From Nymphaea colorata (Eukaryota > Streptophyta > Magnoliopsida > Nymphaeales > Nymphaeaceae), in NCBI RefSeq assembly GCF_008831285.2, contig NC_045144.1, positions 20,847,716 through 20,911,715 of the forward strand: a stretch of DNA of 64,000 bases, read 5' to 3'. Position numbers and translations under genes: made by a program. The notes below the pieces were generated by a model. It had not been told where the DNA came from and did no database searches. It saw only the letters and a program-made list of their open reading frames with translations. Each line of letters starts with the position of its first letter. Within the stretch, counting starts at the first letter, position 1. Of this stretch, positions 39,133 to 50,035 are shown piece by piece.

Positions 39133-39362
39133 CATCGAAGTCGTCGGTGCAGTCGTTGAAGAGAAAGAGAGCGGCCATGCATGAAAATGGCGATGATTGT
39201 TTAGCAAAGAAGGTCTGTGTCATCTGCCAGGACGAGTTCGGCAAGGAAGGGAGCTTGGCCTCCATGCCCTGCCACCACGAGTTCCATGAGAAATGCATCG
39301 TTGGTTGGCTCGAACGAGCCCACTCCTGTCCACTCTGTAGGTTCCAGTTGCCCACCGATTGA
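39133..39362 (+). pseudogene. RING-H2 pseudogene D (3' fragment of paralogue C)
   Basis: An inverted partial copy of gene C retaining a complete-looking RING-H2 (CVICQDEF, MPCHHEFH, KC, CPLC) and RFQLPTD before TGA. Everything upstream of PASKSSV is replaced by unrelated D4 sequence. The frame upstream lacks an ATG until 39177, just before the RING, so a normal protein is unlikely. If transcribed, it could make a RING-only peptide of about 61 residues. The junction at about 39130 marks a recombination breakpoint. Confidence 0.8.
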
Positions 39363-41098
39363 TGTACTCACCATTGTATTTAGGTCATACCCATGTTCAT
39401 TGGGCTCATGACCAACATTTTTTTCAGATATGAAACATTGATTCGTCTGATGTTTGAAAATTTTAACTTCAGGAACCTTATTCTATGTGTAAAATGCAGG
39501 TTTTTTAAGTAATTGAATTCCAAACAATTTTTGCTTGGAAATCCATTGTAAATACTTGTTTGTTCATGGTGGATCTTAGACATTGATTATATATAGAAGC
39601 TGGAAAATTAAAGAAAGACTCGGCTCTGACCGGGATCCATGGATTTGAACCTGAAGATTCATTTACATTTGCTGCAAACACAGCAGTGGAAATTTAAACT
39701 CCCACTCACCTGGAAATGGTTTCAACATGTTTATTTGATGCGCAGATAATTAAATCTAACAAGGATTCAAAATGAATCAGTTTAGATTTTTCCAATCCAT
39801 CTAACAAATCGAAATGAATCCGCCTTGTATATATTATAGTCGATTCTAGCAGAAAACTCATGAGTTTGCTGGCAGAGTGTGCTGATAAGCCGCTTCTGCC
39901 ATTGATAACTTTCTCATGGTTAATATTGAATTTAACTTAATGTAAATCTTTGTATACCTTCGATCTTGTGGATGGTATAAAAACGAAGCCATTACTGATG
40001 CCGATCCTTGCAGCAGTATGTGTGGTACGCAGAGCGTTTGAGATTATAGCAAAATCAGTTCTGTGAGGAAGTTGAATATATCTAAGTAAACATTAAGTCT
40101 ATATGATTAAAAAAACTATAATTTATGAACAGTATTACAAAATAAAAACTGATAAGCAACATACATGAGTACTAGATTCATTTATTTTTAACAAAAAGAC
40201 TTAGTTCATGTCTTAATGATGTTGTTTAATAGTTAAAATTGATGCTAATTTAAACAGTCTAGATTTAGACAATTCCTAGCCGACTCAACGAATTAAGCTG
40301 ACGATTTGGATCGGCTTGGCCCCGGCTCAGCCTGATCTGTAGCCATACGAGAACATAAGAAGAAGAAGAACATGATGATGAGATGGAGAACCCAATTGCA
40401 CGCATTCAGTCAATGTCATTAGCTAAAATTTATGTGGGTCAAGCTCAATTCAATAAAATGATTCCATGTAAATTCTTCAAATGTCAATTTCCATTTAATT
40501 AGTAGTGAGCGTACTAAGATGATATATATCCTACAGTTAGAACATACATTTATGTGTTCCAATTCCATAAAAAAATTTTGTGAAAACAAATGAGAAAACT
40601 GCAAAATAAAAAATGGTGCGTCCAGTAGATAAGTTTGAAAATAAATGAACAGTTGGGACGGCTGAAGCAATTTCAATCTGATAACTAAAGACAACTATCT
40701 CAGATTTAGATCTGCTTACGATTTAGAGAGATATATATATTCACCTACAAGTCTAAGCTGCATCCGAATCCTATCCACGTAAACGGTTGTTGCCATCTGG
40801 ATTTAGATATATATCTCTATATATTTCCAGCTTCTACACATATATCTATTAAAAAATATTGAATTAATCAAGAATGGAGATAAAGCAAGCGGCATGAGTT
40901 TCGAGTTCCAGATTCTACACATATATCTATTAAAAAATATTGAATTAACCGAGAATGGAGATAAATCAAGCGGCATGAGTTTCCAGATCTTCGTGCTTGT
41001 TGCTTTATATATCTCTTCATAGATCAATTGCTTAAGCACCGCAGCTCGAGTACTTCCAATCTGCAGAAGATCAGAGAGGGAGAGCGAGAGAGAGAGAG
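39363..41098. other. Intergenic region between RING copies D and E
   Basis: Entirely part of the right inverted arm: 3' flank of D, then sequence matching 33000-34700 in reverse, then the 5' flank of copy E with its GA-rich leader (about 41075-41098). No independent gene is seen. Confidence 0.65.
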
Positions 41099-41608
41099 AT
41101 GTTGAGGACGACAGTTAGCTCGTTAACTCGCAGTCTTGCAAGAGAGATGTGCGACTTGATCCTGCAGCTGGGAAGTGGCCGGGCGGCGTTGAGTCCCGGC
41201 GAGGTTCAGATGGTATCATTGACTACCACCGTCACTTATCACTCAGAGGAAGTGCGGGAAGATGTTGACGGCGATTTGGAGGATCCAACCGAAGATATGA
41301 CCGACGCTCAGGAGGAGATGGATCTTGCCGACGATTTGGATGAGTTGGCCGCCGGCGATGCTCTGTTTGCTTACGAGGCGGTGCCGGCCCCAGCGTCGAA
41401 GGCGTCCGTAGATGCCTTGGTGAGGAAGAAGGCGGAGGAGAATGGCCAGAATACGTGCGTGGTTTGCCAGGCTGAAGTTGGTAGAGGAGACTGCCTGGCT
41501 AGAATGCCTTGCTCCCATGAATTTCATGAAGGCTGCATCCTGGCATGGCTTCGACAAGCCCATTCTTGCCCTGTCTGTCGCCATGAGTTGCCGACTGATG
41601 ATTATTGA
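41099..41608 (+). CDS. RING-H2 protein copy E, in-frame N-terminal deletion (169 aa)
   Basis: Intronless, with its own ATG in the same leader context as B and F. It starts MLRTTVSSLTRS, then jumps directly to REMCDLILQ, skipping about 95 residues present in B and F. The reading frame is kept. The acidic middle and the RING-H2 at about residues 120-160 are intact, ending RHELPTDDY. The lost part holds the conserved N-terminal block (about residues 13-108 of B), so it may keep E3 activity but lose a partner- or substrate-binding region. It could be a functional short form or a pseudogene. Its plus orientation makes it divergent from gene B. Confidence 0.75.
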   Translation: MLRTTVSSLTRSLAREMCDLILQLGSGRAALSPGEVQMVSLTTTVTYHSEEVREDVDGDLEDPTEDMTDAQEEMDLADDLDELAAGDALFAYEAVPAPASKASVDALVRKKAEENGQNTCVVCQAEVGRGDCLARMPCSHEFHEGCILAWLRQAHSCPVCRHELPTDDY

Positions 41609-41854
41609 CAGATTTCATGCATTTTTATTGTTGATTAAAGATGTAAATCTACATTTTATCAGATATGTAATATTTCATATGTTGATGAACAATTTTTCAT
41701 CCTTGTTCTATATTGACAATGCAAATATACGCCAACATTTTATTTTAGTTCAAATTTGCCTGAACTCCATCTATATATTTTTCTCTGCATTTTTTCCTGT
41801 TTTGATTCCTGGCCTGACCACACCTCGCTCCCATTTTAGGCAAAAAGTCCCACA

Positions 41855-41899
<45 letters not shown>

Positions 41900-43059
41900 G
41901 CTATATATATATATATATATATATGGGCACACGATCATCTCTCGCATCTTCGACATTGTGTTGGTGACTTCATTCTCTCTTTCACGATCGAAAATATTCC
42001 AGTGATTGCATCCGTATCTTTGTTCTTGCTGGGAAATTGGAGAACTAAAGCATTCATATATACGCAGGAATGGGAATAACAGAGACAATCTTATATTAAT
42101 CCCAATGGATCTTGCAGAATATGCTGAGATGAATCTGTTCCAATATGATCGATGCGTCTATCATGGTTCTTTGATTGAATTTTCTTGGAAGAAGACTCAT
42201 GGATTTTTCTTTTTCGGTACAGATCAAATGATTTTTCAAAACGAATTAAAGTGTGGATAATTTTCAGTAAAATGATTCCATACAAATTCTTCAAATGTGA
42301 CAAGTTATGCGTATCTCTCTCTCTCTCTCTCTCTCTCTCTAACTGGTGTTCCCAAGCGGAGGGTTGTAGGGCTTTGAAACCCTCCGCCTCCATGCTAAGG
42401 CTGTTCATGAGCGAGTGAGTATGAACCAAATTGAGTCGAGTTCACATGTCTGGAAAGAAACTCAAACTCTGCTTGAGCTGAGCTCGGCTTGAGTTTGATT
42501 TCATTAGCTTGAGCTTGACTTGGCTCCGTTTTAAAAAAAAAAAATTTTTTTGACCTCCCACGTACTAATCACATGTGTATCCATTGAGCAATCTATTTTG
42601 TTTGATCATTTTATGATATGTATTTTATATATTTTCTTTCTCGAACTTAACCGAGTTTATGCGAGCCAAACCCACTTAACGTGGGCTCGACTCGTTTAGG
42701 TTATTGAGTTCATTTGTTAACTCAAACTCAACTGGTTTAATAAATGAGTCGAGTTTAAGTTCGATTCGAACTTCACTCGTTGAACAGCCCTACTTTAGGC
42801 GAAGGATGTGGAGAGTTTGCAAAGGGTTGAACAGCCCTACTCTAGGCGGAGGATGTGGAGAGTTTGCAAAGGGAAGAGACACCTTACACCGAGGAGGGTT
42901 TGCAGGCAGATGGTGTGGAGGGTGAAACCATCTGCTTTTCTCAGCCTAGTGGAGAAAATTGTTCTCTTTATTTTTCTTATTGTAATAAGTTGGTATTTTG
43001 CATAAAAAAAAGTACAAAACATATATTAGGCTCACTTCTACGGTTCCACCTGCCTACGC
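41609..43059. other. Intergenic 3' flank of RING copy E
   Basis: Remainder of the right inverted arm plus degenerate repeats. It holds a CT/AT microsatellite at 41859-41924, another CT run at about 42318-42341, CTCGA-type repeats at 42420-42795, and a tandem of about 47 bases near 42785-42880. No gene found. Confidence 0.6.
41859..41924. repeat. Compound (CT)n(AT)n microsatellite, 3' of RING copy E
   Basis: Reverse-orientation counterpart of the tracts at 31855-31962 and 59257-59367. It lies about 250 bases beyond the stop codon of copy E. Confidence 0.95.
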
Positions 43060-43490
43060 CTCAAACTTTCGTGGCAATGAATCTTTAGTTGATGTCCAGA
43101 ACTGGATGATGTTCTGGCTCTGTCATGAATGGAAAGAGTAGAGTTGACATGCAGAATCCAAAGTGATTTTTTTAATTATTTTCTTCAATCAGACGACAAC
43201 TTAATGAGCTTCGAAGGCTACATGATAATTTATTGGCTTCTGGTCTGTTAAATAGCTAAGGTACTGTGGGATGTCCAGAAGGGTATTTTGGAAAGTTGAT
43301 TTACTTCTATATTTATTTGTTCCATGTAAAAGAGATGAAACAGCTCGAAAAGTCATCCTTTAATGTGTAAACCTTTGAATTTATTCAACAAAGTTCAGCA
43401 TTCCCAATCTGCCAATAGGCCAAGTATTTAGACTTGAATATTATAGAGAATAAATGTCATAGATGATGCATTTTGTCCATGAAAAAACCA
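43060..43490 (-). repeat. Segmental duplication D2, inverted copy
   Basis: Reads in reverse as the block at about 20540-20910. Shared marks include the TTCTGGACATC region, the GCTGTTTCATCTCTTTTACA region and the TGGACAAAATGCATCATCTA region. Moderate divergence with indels indicates an older copy than D1. Confidence 0.75.
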
Positions 43491-43497
43491 GTTGGCT

Positions 43498-43756
43498 TCG
43501 TAAGCACGACTGGGCGTCGGGCCGGGAAAAACCTGGCCTAGGCCGGGCCCGATAGGCTGGCCCATTTAGGATTAAAAAATAATTTTTTAAAATTTTTTTG
43601 TTTTAATAATATATATTTATTGATAACAAATATATTTTATATTTAAAAATTTTATTTTATAATTAAAATTTTATTTTTTATTTTTAAACGGGCCAAGCCT
43701 GGCTGGACCTGGGCTATCAGGCCGGGCTGACCAGCCCGATCGGACCCACCCTTAGC
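43498..43756. repeat. GC-rich-ended, AT-rich-cored dispersed element
   Basis: GGGCCGGG/GGCCTAGGCCGGGCC-type sequence at both ends encloses a core of about 130 bases that is almost pure A/T. The right end reads partly as the reverse complement of the left. A similar arrangement lies at about 16780-17030. This is probably a small foldback element, but no target duplication could be defined. Confidence 0.35.
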
Positions 43757-46700
43757 CACCATAAATTTTGGTGGCACTTAATACAAACTTTCAAGTTTTG
43801 ATGGTCTGCACAAGTTTTGAGAATCCACGTATAATAGGAGACCTTGGAAATATCCAGTATTTTCTATAAAAGATAGAGATTCTTCTACACTTTTTATATA
43901 TATATATACCCTCAACTTTTATTTGACTAATTGGATTCAGGTTGGAGAAGACCTTGTTAAGGTCATCGCAAAGCTCAACAAAGAGAGCAAGTTGTGTGGG
44001 CAGCTGGAGCTCACAACAAGCATGATGGGACCTGGTTATATGCGGTTATGAGTTATGACAAAAATATTTCCGTTTACACATAAAAACGAAAACCTGACAA
44101 AAATGAAAATCACGAAAAAAGTAATATATATATATATATATATTAAATTACCAAAATGTCTCTCTACTCTTGCTACCTACAATGTAGGTTGGGTGCTCAT
44201 AACAGCACCCAACTCAATCTAAACAAGCATAGGCCAAAAAAAAAAAAAAAGAAATGAATTGTTGAAAAAAATGTTTTATTTTTAATTGTCTCGGTTTTTT
44301 TCTCTTTACAAAAAAATTATTTTTTTTGTGAAATATTTTTATCATTTGACTTACAAAATTTCCTGGTGCGAACAAATAAAATCTCTATAAAACAGAATCG
44401 ACAATGAATGAAAAGTAGAGTTGATTTCAAATGGGAAAAAAGGAGAGAAACATAGGCATTACATAAACGTGGTCCTCCATTTTGGAGAACAATTGAAAAT
44501 CAAATGACATGGTCAAACACTTTACGGCATGACCTTTAATTTAGTGAACAAAGAAATACAATATGTTTGTCACTGCCATGAAGCTTAGAGAATAAACATA
44601 ATGGTAGCTCAAGTTCAACGAATAACCAATACATAATTCATTAGTAGACCATTACTTTTTTCTCCAAGGTTTGATTGTAGCACGCAGTTACCCCATGATT
44701 ATCGCATTATAATTTGTTAAAATAGTAAATTTCTTAACGTTGAGCATCATTTTCACCAGTATCAAGCAACATCAAGTTCCCAGAGTAATACAACAACCAA
44801 TAAATCTCTTATATGTTACATTCAACAATAAACCTTGCCTAAGATGAATTTTAGTTCGCTATTTGCCTCATTTCCCCCCTTTTCTTTAAGTTCAAACGTA
44901 TAAATAACTATTCATGATAGACAAGTTTAAATTGTTTGGGCAATAGCTTAGAATAGATGTATCCATAACACAATAAAACTACTGAAAAACGTACTTTAAT
45001 TGACCTACCGTTTGTTCGGTAGAGTTTATGTCGGTTTGATTTTTTGGTTCGGAAGGAGATTAAGCTTGCGCTGGTAGTTCCCTTGTGTGTGTTTGTGTTG
45101 GTAGATTATGACTTTTGTGCTTTTTTCACAAATGTAACATTATGATAACTAGCTCTGTTGGCTCCTAAAATCCAATATAGTTACTTAAAATTCATGGGCT
45201 TTTTTTATGAATCCTGTATTTTCATGATTGTATAGGCCTTGAAACGTGGACAATCTTAAGATTTCATACGGTGAGAAGAAGAAGAAAATGGTCATCTTCA
45301 ATCCGAGCTCTGACATAGAGGGGACGGGGGGACTTCACATGCATATTGTGAATGCAAGAGCAGTATCTTCGACATTCAACACTACTTATTTTTCTTTCAT
45401 TTTTCCTTTCTCTTGACATGATAGATATATAAGCATGTGTCTCTAATTGAACAGTAATGGAGCAAACAACAACAGTTATGGACCAGTAAACAATAGAACT
45501 AGCTTAGGCACGCGTTGGATGGAATGCTCTAATTTACGCATTTCATTTGTTTATCTGAGGGCTCTGCTTCTTGGGATCATGCTTCTTCTACATTCGATAA
45601 TGTTTATTTGTTTACAGATGTAGAAGTTTTACTCTTCTTATGTGCTTTTACCTAAAACATGGGCACATTGTTGGATTTTTGGTGTCCTGTTATGAACTTA
45701 TGATGCTGAACTGATACATTCCATGTTTTGAGTTTCCATATAAACCATTTACCACTACCACCTGCTTTCTTATCTTCAGCTGTAGTAGGTTCGTCCTAAA
45801 TTGGAATTGGGCAATTGAAGCGAGGCCCTAACAATGCTCAAACATATGATAGGAATCTCCTGCTGCGTGAAGTTACTATATTGCTTCTGGGTCTCTTTTA
45901 ACTTGATCTGTTCTTGAAGGTATCCACTGCGATGATCGAGGAAGAAGTCCAGTCGAAGAGATTGAGAGCACCTCTACATTTTGAAGTCCCGACATATGCT
46001 TAGTACAGAGTGAGCAACGCCAAGCTTGGGAAGGATCGTTGGAGGGGCAGAGATAGTTGGAGATCGTTGCTCATATTTTTGAAGAGGGCCTTTATTGTGC
46101 TTTTTTCATGGTTCTAAATATTGTTTCTTTTGGAGTCATGTTCTCAAGTTTTTTCTGCATCACACGGTTGTGTTTCTATAATTTTAACTCGGATGTTAAG
46201 CTGTCCAATTGATTTGTTGTTTATGCAAGTTTATTAACAAAAAATATATATTTTTTTTATTAGATTGCAGGCCTCAGGCAAACTGATTTCTGACAAATTT
46301 ATTCATAATTGATCCCGTGATGATATCACAAATATAGAACTGTTTTAATTTTGTTGGCCTCTAATAATTGACCATTAAATATTTTCTTTTTAACCAATGA
46401 TAAACTAAACCCCATTACTTAGCTGAGACCATTCCATGTTTTTGGTTATACTTGTGGATATCAATTAAACAACTATGACATGCATTTATCTTAAGGCAAT
46501 TATATACTGACTCAAGTAAAGAATACCTGTGCGTATCAATTAAAAAGACATTTTAGTTCAGGATAATCAATGATGAAAGATAAAATATATAGAGAGGGGG
46601 GTGGGGTGGGGTGTGGGGGGCAGTTCTCAAAGGCTTTTCCTGGCTTGGAACCACAACTTGGCACCATTAATAAATCATATGAAAAGTAGTAACTGAGAGG

Positions 46701-47111
46701 TGAAATGCTGTATTTGTTAAATAAACCAATAAAAAGATCGTACAGATATTTCTTAAATCTTATTGATAGGTAGATAGAATCTTGCTTAAAGTGGCTAAAA
46801 GGCCAGAGGAGCATGAAACAACTATATTGACTGCACTAGGAGGAAACATGTAAGAGAGTATTGGAGAATAAAAAAGTGGGTTATTGCATGGGCCACTTGA
46901 ATAATTGGGCAAAACAGAAAAGGATCCTAATAAACAAGAGAAATGGAATATTTCTGAGTCGTCCTCTAAGCAAAAGAGTTTCCTTAAATCAGAAAATACA
47001 TGGTTCCCCTACATGGCTCAACTTGTAAAGCCTTTCAGCCAGTTTGCGTTTTGTTGAAAATTCATTTTTCTGATTACATTTATACTTGTTGTCTTCTTAA
47101 ACTTCATGCAG
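43757..47111. other. AT-rich intergenic region with scattered exon-like fragments
   Basis: No complete gene recognised. After an acceptor-like TTGGATTCAG, 43941-44051 encodes an open 36-residue frame (VGEDLVKVIAKLNKESKLCG...) ending TGA, which looks like an orphan last exon. Near 45930-46080 a frame reading TAMIEEEVQSKRLRAPLHFE is followed at once by TAG. These could be remnants of a broken gene. A G-rich run (46590-46620) and several AT tracts are also present. Confidence 0.4.
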
Positions 47112-47498
47112 AAACTGGGGGATCCAGTTCTTCATCCATTTCTGCAGGTACTTGTATCCACAGAAAATTGTCAAGATCTTAAAATGTTACTTATTTCATC
47201 AAGAACTTGCCCCTTTTGAGAAAATTACAAGTCAAGAATCTTCTTGTTATGATTTTTTGACAGGACGTGGTCCAGTTTTGGCCACTGGCAAGGACATTAG
47301 GAACTATTGTGCTAAGCCAGCCACAAATTCTTCCATCGATTTTCAAGCAGGTAACTATAGCAATATTCATTTATTGTCCCAGTTGTTGTCGTCCGTAGAA
47401 TTTCTGTTACAGGTAAAACCGTAGAAGAGTTGTTTATGTCTGGTTTGATCCGTGGCTGCCACTTCTCTTCTGACGTTTGCTCCCATGAGGAGACTTGA
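47112..47498 (+). pseudogene. Three-exon fragment of an unrecognised gene
   Basis: Three segments, 47112-47147, 47264-47350 and 47413-47498, are each bounded by AG and GT and join in one consistent phase. They read through GGSSSSSISA, GRGPVLATGKDIRNYC and KTVEELFMSGLIRGCHF to a TGA. The second intron would be 62 bases, near the lower limit for plants. Another frame (KLGDPVLHPFLQ, DVVQFWPLARTLG) is also open through the first two segments, so the true frame is not certain. I do not recognise the protein. It lies just upstream of the hAT pair; the 5' end is not identified. Confidence 0.3.
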
Positions 47499-49070
47499 AC
47501 GAGAAATGACCAATTTGACTGAGCACCACATCTTTCTTCTTCGCCTTCAGATAACTTGGTCATTTTGTGTTTTTATCATGATGACAAACATTGATGGAAT
47601 TTTCAAAATATTGCAGTATTACCCAAAAAAAAGTTTATCACAAACTTTTTGAGAATGTTGCCAAAACTCATTTTCCCAGAATATCACAAGTAGCATTATT
47701 TTAAAAATACATTCTGATTTTTTTTCGCTCCTAACGCTTGGAATAATTATTTAATTTCTCATTAATGTTCCTGTAAGAAAATCAGTAGAAAACTGATAAT
47801 TTCATTTTTCCAATTATTTTTTGTACGTCTTTTTTTTTTTGGGTCGTATGAGATGACAAACTTTTTGTTAATACCCAAGGAAAACCTCTGTTAAATTTTC
47901 ATAACAATTGCCAAAATCAAGTGTTTAAGTTTTTTAAGATAATTTTCAATGTTAGCCTACCTTTTTCAGAAAATGCACCTAATTACCATGTTTCCAGAAT
48001 GGGTATAATCTTTCTAATTTTGAAAAGCGTTTTCCATAAAATTATTGTTTTGCCTTTTCTAAGAGCACAGAAATCATTGATCACTTCAAAGGAGCTCGGA
48101 TACTTATTATGTATACTATTTCATGGAATTAAAAAATATGTAAGAAAAATTATCTGCACACAAGTGTAATCTAGGAGAATAGCTAGCTTGCATCAAGACG
48201 ATAAACTATATGTGAATATCATGGTCATAAAATATCACCTTTGTTTTAGAAAAATTGCGTTTTTATCACCAAAACTGCATGAAATGTTTTAATGGATGAA
48301 GCTTGTTAATTTGTCAGCATGCGGCCAAAAGATATTTCTTGATGTTAGCATGATATTTTCTTTTTGTATAAAAAACTGGATGTCGATGTATTATATGTTT
48401 TCATTTTTTATTTAAGATTTTAAAAACTATTTTAAATTTTGTCAATATGCTAAAACGAAAAAAAAAACGCGTCTAAACGTGTATTTTCGCGTCTTTTGCA
48501 ATTTTTATTTCGGGCGGTGGCATTCGACTATAATTTGAAAAACGTTTAAATGGTAATTTGGGTAAAAAATGAATAAAACGTAAAACTCAAGACATTTCGA
48601 GTTCTTCGACAGAAGGGGGCGGACGAGTTTTTAAAGAGTTTAGGGTTTTCAGATTTGGGAACGGCTCTCGTGCTCAGGTAGGCTTTCCGTTTGATTTTTA
48701 GTCCATTTTCATATGTGCGTTGGACATTTTGACTTTTTGTTTACGTCCGTTAGTTTCTATTTATTTATTTTTTTTTTCAATCGATTAGTTTCAAGTTTTT
48801 GTTTTCACTCAATTTGCATACATCTGTTGGTCGTCTACTTTATAGTTTATAGTTTATACTATATACCTCTTGTTTCAGTCTATTTGCATATGTGTTTAAG
48901 CAATTGTCTATCGCTGTTAAACTTTGTAGTTTGTACGTTTCTTGCTTTGTGGAATAGTTTTGTTTTCAGTCGATTCGCGTATGTGCTTAGGCAATTGTAT
49001 GTCGCTGAAATGACGGTCAGATTTTATGGCTTCAGGACCTCAGTTGTTTGATACTTGACAGCTGCATAAA
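47499..49070. other. AT-rich region upstream of the outer hAT transposase
   Basis: No gene. It is likely to contain the 5' end of the outer hAT element: a leader near 48600-48677 ends CTCAG followed by GTAGGC, and an acceptor-like TTGACAG lies just before the ATG at 49071. This would be a 5' untranslated intron. The outer terminal inverted repeat could not be located by eye. Confidence 0.4.
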
Positions 49071-49474
49071 ATGCCTAGAGGGAAGGACATGTTTTGGTCA
49101 CATGCAACTCAAAGCGATGATGGGAAGTTGATTTGTGAATTTTGTTCTGAGCAATATGCCGGAGGAATTACACGATTTAAGTATCATTTGGCTGGACTTC
49201 AGGGCAATGATGCTGCTCCATGTTCTAATGTGCCTGAAAATGTCAAGCAAAGGGCAATCATAGCTTGTGGAGTTATTTCTGACAGACCCATGAAGAAGGG
49301 GAGAATGCAAAGTGGAAGTGAATCACATTCAAGTGTAGGTTCACCATCTTCAGGCAGCAATTTTTTTTGTGGAACTTTGTCTGAGGGAGGAACAGGCCAA
49401 CAACAAACAATTCCAGGCATGATGAAAAAAGTAGAAAAAGATTTTGTGGATAAGCTTCTACTGAAAGCAATGTT

Positions 49475-49680
49475 GTACGTATCGTACGATACGACCCCGT
49501 ATCGTACGATACGACCCCGTATCGTACGATACGTATCGTATCGTTTGAAGAAAACGATACGATACACCCCTCGTATCGTAAAAAGGGGGTGTATCGGCCT
49601 TGTATCGCACGTATCGTACGATACAGGGCCCGTATCGTACGATACGGGGCGATACACCCCGTATCGTACGATACGGCCTA
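49475..49680. repeat. Left subterminal palindrome array of the inner hAT
   Basis: Six perfect copies of the 14-base palindrome GTATCGTACGATAC within about 205 bases, plus many partial CGATAC/GTATCG units. Subterminal short repeats are transposase-binding sites in hAT elements such as Ac. The array is CpG-rich, so it could be sensitive to methylation. The right end has a different, non-palindromic array. Confidence 0.9.
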
Positions 49681-50035
49681 AAAACGCAAAAGGGGGCCGA
49701 GACCTACTTATTCGGCTTCTTTTTCAAATTTTTCTTCCGTTCTTCATTTCTAACGCTTGGATAGTGCCGTGAGGGAGGGCGATCGTTCATTTTGACCGTG
49801 AAGAACTTGATTTTCATCGTCAAATCGAAGATTAAGTGGTCGATTTGTGCGTGGGTGCTTGATTTTCGTGGGAAGGAAAGGGGTTTTCTTCATTTCAGAC
49901 ATTTCTTCTTCGTAAGGTATGAAATCTCATGTTCTTACCATGTATTCTTAATTTTTTACCGTATAATCGTAGATTTGAAGACTTTGAGTGTTTTTCATTA
50001 AGTTTACCATATGATTTCGTTTTTTTTTTGAAGAT

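Larger units (their letters stand above)
39133..42970 (-). repeat. Right arm of large interrupted inverted duplication
   Basis: Reverse-orientation partner of 29930-34990. It carries RING fragment D and RING copy E. Compared with the left arm it has lost about 285 bases inside gene E and the block equivalent to about 30500-31400. It has gained a tandem of about 47 bases near 42785-42880 (TTTGCAAAGGG units). Confidence 0.85.

Noticed and set aside
48713-49051. 112-codon frame just before the outer hAT gene
   Set aside because: The translation is Phe/Leu/Val-rich from a T-rich stretch that looks like a 5' untranslated intron (GT near 48678, AG near 49061).
49475-49680. CRISPR-like array of short repeats
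   Set aside because: The units are overlapping palindromes without uniform spacers, inside a eukaryotic transposon end; there are no cas genes.
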